Of a stretch of DNA of 46,961 nt, positions 19,801 to 26,400 are shown piece after piece. The notes below the pieces were generated by a model that worked only from the letters and a program-made list of their open reading frames with translations, had not been told where the DNA came from and did not search any database. Made by a program: the position numbers and the translations under genes. The stretch is taken from assembly GCA_947627255.1 (NCBI GenBank), contig CANQVI010000007.1, positions 1 to 46,961 on the forward strand, written 5' to 3'. Every line of letters begins with the position of its first letter. Position 1 is the stretch's first letter. The DNA comes from an uncultured Clostridia bacterium. Lineage in GTDB: Bacteria; Bacillota; Clostridia; TANB77; CAG-465.

Positions 19801-20623
19801 CATTTTTATATGTGTCATATCTATTATCATTATTTAACGAAGAATCTACTTCAAATCTATCATTTACATACTTTTTATCTACATATACATATCCTGAACC
19901 AGTATTAGCTATAGAATACTCTTGTACAGGAGTTGCTGGTACATCATCACTATTTTTTGATGCCCAACCACAATCTAAATATTTATATGGATTACTCTCA
20001 TCATTACTGATTGGGTAATGTCCCATTGGCATGATTACCTCAGCAGTATCATGATTTTCTTGTTCAACTCCATTCTTTCTTCCATTACCAAATAATACAA
20101 CTGAGACCTCATTATATGATCCTGCTCTCATTAACTCATCTATTGCTTTATTTACAGATGTAATAGTTTTATATACTCTTGTATTTACAAAAGTATTGTT
20201 ATTTGAATACATAGAACCCGAGTTATCTATTATAATTACAGTTTTTGCAGGAGGAAGTCCAACCCATGATTGACTTGCCCCTAGTGTTGAAAAGGCATGC
20301 AAAAATTCGCCATCATTTTTGATAGTTCCTGTATATCCATCAGTATCATAATCTAAATTAATATCTCCAGTAAATACACTTTTGTCTGTCCAAACTCTTC
20401 CTGCATATCTACTTCCATTAGTTTCACTTATTAATTTATCCTGATATGTATCCATAGTGCTTGTATCAGCTATTTTTATTATTTTACTACTATCTATATT
20501 TACTGCACAAACAGATGGAAATATTACAGTTGTACTAGTTAAAACACATAAAATTATAGCTATACATAGTTTATATGCTCTTTTTGAAAACCATGACTTG
20601 TTCTTTTCGCATATTTTTAACAC
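16820..20623 (-). CDS. Large VWA-domain pilus tip/adhesin protein with IPEAGGSG C-terminal signal
   Basis: Signal peptide; MIDAS-like VIIIDNSGSMYSN; C-terminal EIPEAGGSGVAIYIISGMLLMIIPRLLNKREQ. GTG start behind a GGAGG SD; end overlaps the pilin start by 7 nt. Confidence 0.88.
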   Translation of the reverse strand: MLKICEKNKSWFSKRAYKLCIAIILCVLTSTTVIFPSVCAVNIDSSKIIKIADTSTMDTYQDKLISETNGSRYAGRVWTDKSVFTGDINLDYDTDGYTGTIKNDGEFLHAFSTLGASQSWVGLPPAKTVIIIDNSGSMYSNNNTFVNTRVYKTITSVNKAIDELMRAGSYNEVSVVLFGNGRKNGVEQENHDTAEVIMPMGHYPISNDESNPYKYLDCGWASKNSDDVPATPVQEYSIANTGSGYVYVDKKYVNDRFEVDSSLNNDNRYDTYKNGTTNIHAGFYVGFQELLKTKKEVVIDGYKFRYIPNMVCLTDGAATDMVQGIWSNLRIDKNILAYGFTNDRGNKNAKYTEEWRESDTKWTYDWNMYMHLTNKNGIQTLEQIGYGDGGLTQSTPSGSGKANVNPDSTGRTNMEEFAKQVRSTQGAILFSTLMTNGYAKAAVKKEYGSDCKVYTISVDMTDPNDIDLTSPTKNVASGKEKITSNPPTVNPNEYFNKEWLKDKGYIKQEADLNNLTEDDFIYEPYTVGSETILGICDAIDAYNEFKNNPSSNTARDKLKYYVAYSEFKGLYTDMTDGKATYKNTEYTATPPIGPNHGNAYMLTDSWDNLTYPNLVTGDNANNPYNLSNKDIDVNYVTKSYYAQSVSDVTGSIGTAFNEIVESIKEPAFVPVEGINDFGVNSSLTYVDPVGQYMEVNNVSSMLLYGNLYNIVKAAVYDYKFNIEHLGPNHNSTSGSFEPGWYKVTTQPDGSEKVEYDASNGSFATGWTYYLNADLAKQYVPTLDVNDDNISQKQQNTKYIFYRLDMDTEDRNKIIINPAYGDSVPATANELNYTTFPGVFKLNDIRIWVEDTGNYKDDNFDSGGIETDSEFFDALYVNLPASSIPLQVANITLDAHANITEYKTNLNDKKATTPLRVFYSVGISKDILIDNNKEIDLSKIDEKYRKEHIKDGELYLYSNYYTNSVYDKYISDTQEAESRGDPLITLSPGLTNRYYIFQKNLTLYREAYLVEEGGNLKSITNEDALYFEGKRYDGEYPGMTVNGQPNQEALNSIKDALSKNEVTVGEVITLKNDVIKYGQNPSSDEFYFIAGDYYIPKPDNKGEKVQILVSRKGSEFGSGFSGESVKRGEYVCWIDSSGKYEETYDFDSTIPADRNDGNWILATKIGGLRVGDLHQNIGRKTLNETGTSKNYYLPTIGGTTNDTNDISLNTYLGNNGIIKYKVDTWEIPEAGGSGVAIYIISGMLLMIIPRLLNKREQLKFQRKGKRRW

Positions 20624-20649
20624 TTTTCATTTCCTCCAATCTCATTAAT

Positions 20650-20709
20650 ATTTTATCATATCTGCATTACATTTATACATTAAACTCGTGATAATTCTAT
20701 ATATTATCG
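20650..20709 (-). promoter_or_regulatory. Candidate extended -10 (TATGATAAAAT) and upstream GATAAT-n7-ATTATC dyad before the pilus operon
   Basis: TAAAAT at 20655-20650 on the minus strand; inverted repeat cgtGATAATtctatatATTATCg at 20687-20709. Confidence 0.35.
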
Positions 20710-20845
20710 TTTTATGTCACAAAAACGTTTTTTCTTTTTTATTTTTTTGTAACATTGCAAAACTTTACTATATTTTCTGATAAAAAATGATATTAGCAAT
20801 AAAAATCAATATCCTTTATAGTTTTCTAAATACACTATGAAATAT

Positions 20846-21013
20846 TTATTTTTTATAATCTTTATGGTAACATTATTCAACTTTTTAAAGAAAAAAGTAG
20901 ATAAATATTTTTTTAATCATTCATACGTACTAAATAAAGATATAAAAATAAATTTTATGAGTAAAAATAAGTTACTTTCATATTAAAAAGAGATAAGTTT
21001 TAAACCTACCTCT
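20846..21013 (+). pseudogene. Decayed partial copy of the 9023-9721 HExxH gene plus its 3' terminator region
   Basis: 20872-20967 matches 9094-9197 almost exactly (A8 vs A6 run, one g-to-a), then joins directly to a copy of 9789-9834 at 20968-21013. Confidence 0.85.
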
Positions 21014-21029
21014 CTCCTGCTTTAAACAT

Positions 21030-21063
21030 ATAAAAAAGAGATGAATATATAAATTCACCTCTT
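21030..21063 (-). terminator. Terminator downstream of the 21071 gene
   Basis: aaaagagatgaat-atataa-attcacctctttt. Confidence 0.5.
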
Positions 21064-21070
21064 TTAAAAT

Positions 21071-21556
21071 TTAAGACATCGCTGTTGTTTCTTCCCCATC
21101 TGCAACATATTCAAGTTTTCCATCTTTTAAACTTACTTTATACTTTTGTGTAGCGGTATATTGTCCTAAATTTGCATCTGTATCTCTTGTTATTGTTACT
21201 ATTATCTTATCCGTTTTATTAGAATACTTAACAGAAAGAACATATTTATATCCAGTATCATTATTTTTTATCTCTATATTTTCTTTTAAGCTATTTGCTC
21301 CTGATTCACTTAAATTTTCTCCAGTAACTAAATTTTTTAATGCAGACTCATCAAGTGTTACACTATCATTTTCTACATCTACTTTATTATTCATAAATTC
21401 TTTATATATTTTTGTAACTAGTTCAATTTGTGCTTCTTCTTCTGTAAGTTTATTTACAAATTTAGTTCTACATACAAAAGTAACACAAGCTACAGCTATA
21501 ACAGCACAAACTAGCACTATAGTTACTACTAAAATTGCAATATTATTCTTTTTCAT
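21071..21556 (-). CDS. Hypothetical membrane-anchored extracellular protein
   Basis: MKKNNIAILVVTIVLVCAVIAVACVTFVCR TM anchor. ATG at 21556 follows a GGGGG SD (the ORF track extends to 21577). Confidence 0.6.
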   Translation of the reverse strand: MKKNNIAILVVTIVLVCAVIAVACVTFVCRTKFVNKLTEEEAQIELVTKIYKEFMNNKVDVENDSVTLDESALKNLVTGENLSESGANSLKENIEIKNNDTGYKYVLSVKYSNKTDKIIVTITRDTDANLGQYTATQKYKVSLKDGKLEYVADGEETTAMS

Positions 21557-21611
21557 AATAATACCCCCTATACTCATATAATAGCATAAGTATAAAAATA
21601 AAGCAAGGGCT

Positions 21612-21652
21612 AAAAAAAGAGGTGAACATATAATAAGTTCATCTCTTTTTTA
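21612..21652 (-). terminator. Terminator downstream of the Big_2 protein gene
   Basis: aaaaaaagaggtgaac-atataataa-gttcatctctttttt. Confidence 0.55.
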
Positions 21653-21656
21653 TTTA

Positions 21657-23345
21657 CTAGTTTCTAGATGCTTTAGCCTTTTTTGTTAATACAAAAACAA
21701 TTCCTATAATTGATATAGCAAGTATAACTAATAATGCATAAACTGCAATATCTCCTGTATCTGGTCCATTAGATTTTTCTGTTACTGTTATTTCAATTTG
21801 AGAAATAGCACCATTTGCTGTCTTAACAGTTATTATAGCTTTACCTACACCTTTTGCAACAAGTTGTCCATTTTCATCTATGTCAACTATATTTGAATCT
21901 GAAGATGTTATTGTATATTCTACAGGTAAAGATGCATCTTCTGGTAATACACTAATTTCAAAATTAGTAGTTTCTCCAAGTTTTAATGTATCTTTTTCTA
22001 CTTTAAGTTGTACTGCTTTAACTTCTTTAAATACACTTGTAACTTCAATACTTACTTCTTTTCCATTTACTTTGGCTGTTATTGTAGCTTTTCCTTCTTT
22101 TAAGGCTGTAACTACACCATTCTCGTCAACTGAGATAGTATTTGAATCTGAACTTTCCCAAGTTACATTTGCACCTTCTACACCATCACCAATTACATTT
22201 AATTTTCTTGTATGTCCAATACTTAAATCAAAATCATTTTCATCTATTAAAATAGTATCATCTTGTAATTTTTCAACCACTACTTTACATGTAGCTGTAT
22301 ATGTATTTCCATTTTCTGTAGCTGTTACAGTAATAGTTGTTTCACCAGGACCTACAGCTATAACTTCACCATTATTTACAGTAGCAACATTTTCATTTGA
22401 AGATTCCCATGTTAAAGTTCCTTCATAAATTACTCCATCTGGAATATATCTTACACTTAATTCTTCTTTTTGACCTTCTGTTAATGCTACTTCTGCTTTA
22501 TTAAGTTCTATTTTTTGAAGCTCAATTCTTGGAGCTTTAACTGTTACTTTACATGAAACTTTTAAATCTCCAACTTCAGCATAGATATATGCAATTCCTT
22601 CACTTAGTCCAGTAACTGCACCTCTGTAATCTACCATTGCTATAGTATCATCGGATGAATACCATTTTATAGTCTTATCTTCTGTAGTTTCATCCGGTGT
22701 ATATGTTAATGATAAATTAAATACATCATTTACATCTATAACTTTATCTGTTATATCTAATTCTATCTTTTCTAGTGGTATTTCTTTTTTATTTAAATTA
22801 GCCACTAAAATATCTGTTGATTCAGTAGTAACATTTGATTTATTATGTCCTATTGAAACAGTTTTTGTAAACTCCTCGTTTGGAGCTATAACTAATTGAG
22901 ATTCTTCATCGTTAGGTATAGAAATCTCTATAGTTCCTATTTCAATTTCATCTACTGTATTTGTATTTAATTCTTTTGTTCCTACATAGTATAGGTTTAA
23001 TCTTTTATCTGAGTCTTCTCCACTAAGTTCATTTCTTTTTAAAATATTTTCTTTTAAATCATTGCTCCAATTAAAATCTACAACAGCTGAAGCAACTACA
23101 TCTATATCAAGGCCAACTTGGAATGATGCAATACTTGCTTCATCTGCCATTCCTAAATATACATGTACTAATTTTTCATTATTTTCATCTTGTTGTAATA
23201 TTACATTAGTTTTATCTCTAGATACTTGAGTTTTACTATTATCAAATACTCCATTTATAGCTAATACAAGACCTGTAGTAGATAATAAAACTATAGCAAA
23301 AAGAACAACAACAATAATATTTACTTTTTTATTATCGAATTTCAT
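21657..23345 (-). CDS. Surface protein: cohesin-like N-terminal domain + Big_2 Ig-like repeats + PDTGD-TM-basic C-terminal sorting signal
   Basis: Big_2 signatures LDITDKVIDVNDVFNLSLTYTPDETTEDKTIKWYSSDDTIAMVDYRGAVTGLSEGIAYIYAEVG and further copies; C-terminal NGPDTGDIAVYALLVILAISIIGIVFVLTKKAKASRN. Confidence 0.85.
   Translation of the reverse strand: MKFDNKKVNIIVVVLFAIVLLSTTGLVLAINGVFDNSKTQVSRDKTNVILQQDENNEKLVHVYLGMADEASIASFQVGLDIDVVASAVVDFNWSNDLKENILKRNELSGEDSDKRLNLYYVGTKELNTNTVDEIEIGTIEISIPNDEESQLVIAPNEEFTKTVSIGHNKSNVTTESTDILVANLNKKEIPLEKIELDITDKVIDVNDVFNLSLTYTPDETTEDKTIKWYSSDDTIAMVDYRGAVTGLSEGIAYIYAEVGDLKVSCKVTVKAPRIELQKIELNKAEVALTEGQKEELSVRYIPDGVIYEGTLTWESSNENVATVNNGEVIAVGPGETTITVTATENGNTYTATCKVVVEKLQDDTILIDENDFDLSIGHTRKLNVIGDGVEGANVTWESSDSNTISVDENGVVTALKEGKATITAKVNGKEVSIEVTSVFKEVKAVQLKVEKDTLKLGETTNFEISVLPEDASLPVEYTITSSDSNIVDIDENGQLVAKGVGKAIITVKTANGAISQIEITVTEKSNGPDTGDIAVYALLVILAISIIGIVFVLTKKAKASRN
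22820..23249 (-). other. Cohesin-like domain within the Big_2 protein
   Basis: VHVYLGMADEASIASFQVGLDIDVVASAVVDFNWSNDLKENIL...LNLYYVGTKELNTNTVDEIEIGTIEISIPND resembles cohesin strand patterns. Confidence 0.45.
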
Positions 23346-23391
23346 TTTTTCCTCCTTAAAATTCTATATAAAATTATAGAATTATATATCT

Positions 23392-23426
23392 TGTAAAGTA
23401 ATCTAATAATTTTAGATTACTTTACA
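23392..23426. other. Strong intergenic stem-loop between the M60 and Big_2 genes, without a U tract in the direction of transcription
   Basis: tgtaaagtaatctaa-taatt-ttagattactttaca: 15-bp perfect stem. Confidence 0.75.
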
Positions 23427-23438
23427 ATTTTATTTTCA

Positions 23439-26400
23439 CTACTCAATATTCGCATTAGAATCTAAATGTATACTTGGTAAATTATCTTGTACCTTTATAC
23501 GATATGTATCACTTGTAAGTCTTTCATTTTCTAATGTATGTGCATCATCTACACGATATAGCTCGGCTCTTACTGTTTTACCTGTTCTTTGTTTAAATTC
23601 AGTGTATTGTGGATTTTCAACGACTTCACCAGACTCATCAGTTATATTAGGTTCTATCCAATAAATCCAGATACCTTCATTTACTTCTCCAAGCTCTCCA
23701 CCTTCTTTAACAGGTTCAGCAAAGAATGTTTGACTACCCTCAACTATATTATTTTGATTATCCCATAATTTAACTACGTTATATGCTGGATTTCCTTTAT
23801 ATTTTCCAGTGAATACTATTGATCCTGCAGGTATTACTACATTTTCTTGTGTATCGTCACTCTTTCCTAGAACATATTCTTCGTCTAATACACCTATAGC
23901 TTCTTCTAGTAGTTCTACATTATCTCCTGATTGACCTATTAAATCAAGTTCAGAAATTGAGATTTCTTTATCATTTATAATGAATTTAACATATGCAGCA
24001 TCATACATATATAATTTTTCGTCGCCTTCTTTATTAAAGTAAACTACTTGTGTATGATTATCATCAAATCCATTATTAAATATTGAAGCAATCTTTTTCA
24101 TTATACCATTTTCTACTTTTTTAATAGTAGTCCACTCATTGCCATCAACACTTACTTGAACTTCATAATTTTCAAGAGCTTTTTCTTTATTTGATGTATA
24201 TTTAAATCCTACTAATCTCTTAACATTTTCAAGAGAAATTACAATTTCACTAGATTCTGCATTCTCTGAAAGTTTACCTACATAGTCATTTTCATAATTT
24301 CCATCAATTAAATCATCAATGCCTTTTTGTAATACTTCATTTTCATCAGCTTTATATTTTGAATCTTCTTCAACATATTTATCTGAATCAGAAGTTAAAG
24401 TTGTATCTATTTCCCAATCTTCTTTTCCACCTAATGTACCATCATGTGAAACTTTAATTGGTTCTAGTACATATTCGTCTGTTTTTTCTAGATATTTATC
24501 ATATGCAACAACTTTGTATGTAAATACTCTATTGTTTAAAGTATCTATTGTATCAACATAAGTTATATCTTCTTCACTGCCATTAGCAGTTACAAAAGCT
24601 ACTACATCAGATTTTTCTTCATCGTTGCTCATATATGTTCTTATAATTTCATATCCTAAAATTGCATCTTTATTTTGAGCTTGATGGTCATTTCCTAGAG
24701 TGATTTCTACTTGATTTGCTTTTTCTCCAAGTTTTCTTTCAGCTCTAACTTGTGTGCCTTCTACCATTCTGTCTCCACCAGCTAAAATATATGCTCTTGA
24801 CTCATCATTTACATAATAGATAGCTCTAGTTTCTTCATCCCATTGACTTGCATATTTAATTGTTTCCTCGTTTGGAACCATTCCCCATTTTTCAAAGAAT
24901 GTTAATATGTTCTTTTCAGTAGCGGCACAAGCAAGTCTCATTAAGTTATTATCTTTATCGTTGCTAGTTAAAGTTAAATCTACACCATTTACTTTAGCTT
25001 TTGGTGCTTTTGAAGGATCTCTTGCATATCTATCCATTCTAGCAAATATATAACTATTTAATACTTGTTGATATGAATCATATTTTTTGAAGTTATATCC
25101 ATTCATATCATATGCCAAGTGTAATTGCCAATATAATCCAAGTTGTGTAAATACATTTTGTGATTTACCAACTTTTCCTGAAGTTACTTTCTTGTATACT
25201 TCATCATAACTAAATCTTACAGAATCATTTGTATCTTCTGCTTGTGATAATACAGAGAAGTAGTTATTAGTTACTTCACCATGTACATATGCTTGTTGGT
25301 TTATTACGTGTCCAATTTCATGAGCAATACCCCAACCGAAGTTATTACCACTTACATATTTACCATTTTCATCTGTTTCAATTTGATGTCCTTGAGATAG
25401 TAATTTTATCTCTGGCCATTCAATTCCTATATGAGAACCACCTGCATACATAAATGCTCTACCTGTCATTCTCATATAACGAATATTTAATCTACTTCTT
25501 GGATATAAGTTCTTCTCACCTGCAGATTTATCTTCGCTTAATCCTTTATTTGCATAGAATAAATCAATCATATCATCCATTGTTTCAATTGAATTATATA
25601 ATTGCTCTGCTTTTTGTGTTGTAGAACCATCACCCAATCCATCTAGTATTTGTTTAGCTGATACTGAATACATTATATGATCCATAACGATTTCTGTAGC
25701 TCCAAGAATACAGTTAACTTCATTATTTTCAGATACTGTTGTTCCATATTCTGTTTCGCCATAACTTTCTCCAGCAGGTACACAAATTTCATTATGACTG
25801 CCTTCAATAGTATTCATTAGGTTTTCTAATTTTCCTACATATTCAGTAATTGCTGTCATTTTAGCATCTTTATTGTCTTCTACTTTTGTTAAATCTAATA
25901 CAGGTATTTCTTGTCCACCTTCAACTCTTACTCCATAATATTTTTCAAAAGATTTGAATGGTTCATCATCTTTAAGTCCTGTATAATTAATGTATAAAGA
26001 ACCACCTTTTTCTACATCAAACTTAAATAGTTCTGGAATAGTAACAACATTTTTTCCAACTTTTAAGTTTTTAACAAGAGTTGTAGACCAATTTGATGCA
26101 TATCCATGATATTGTGTTGCTATAAGTTGTAAGTTAGTTGATTGTCCTATATCTTTATATTCATTTCCTACATATATTGTAATTGTATCACCAGCGTGTG
26201 CAACAACTCCTAATGGTTGCCATGCATTCATACCGCTATTTTTAAATTCAATATGATTATCATAAAATGCTGTAACATTATCATCTATTTTTACAGTATT
26301 ACACATTTTTTCGCCATTGATATATAAATCTTTAGCTTCATTTATTTCAATTAATAATTTATCTCTTTCTGGATGATATTCACCAGTTGCTTCATCAATT

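Noticed and set aside
20640-20870. c-di-GMP riboswitch upstream of the pilus operon
   Set aside because: No recognisable GEMM core; only AT-rich sequence and a short dyad.
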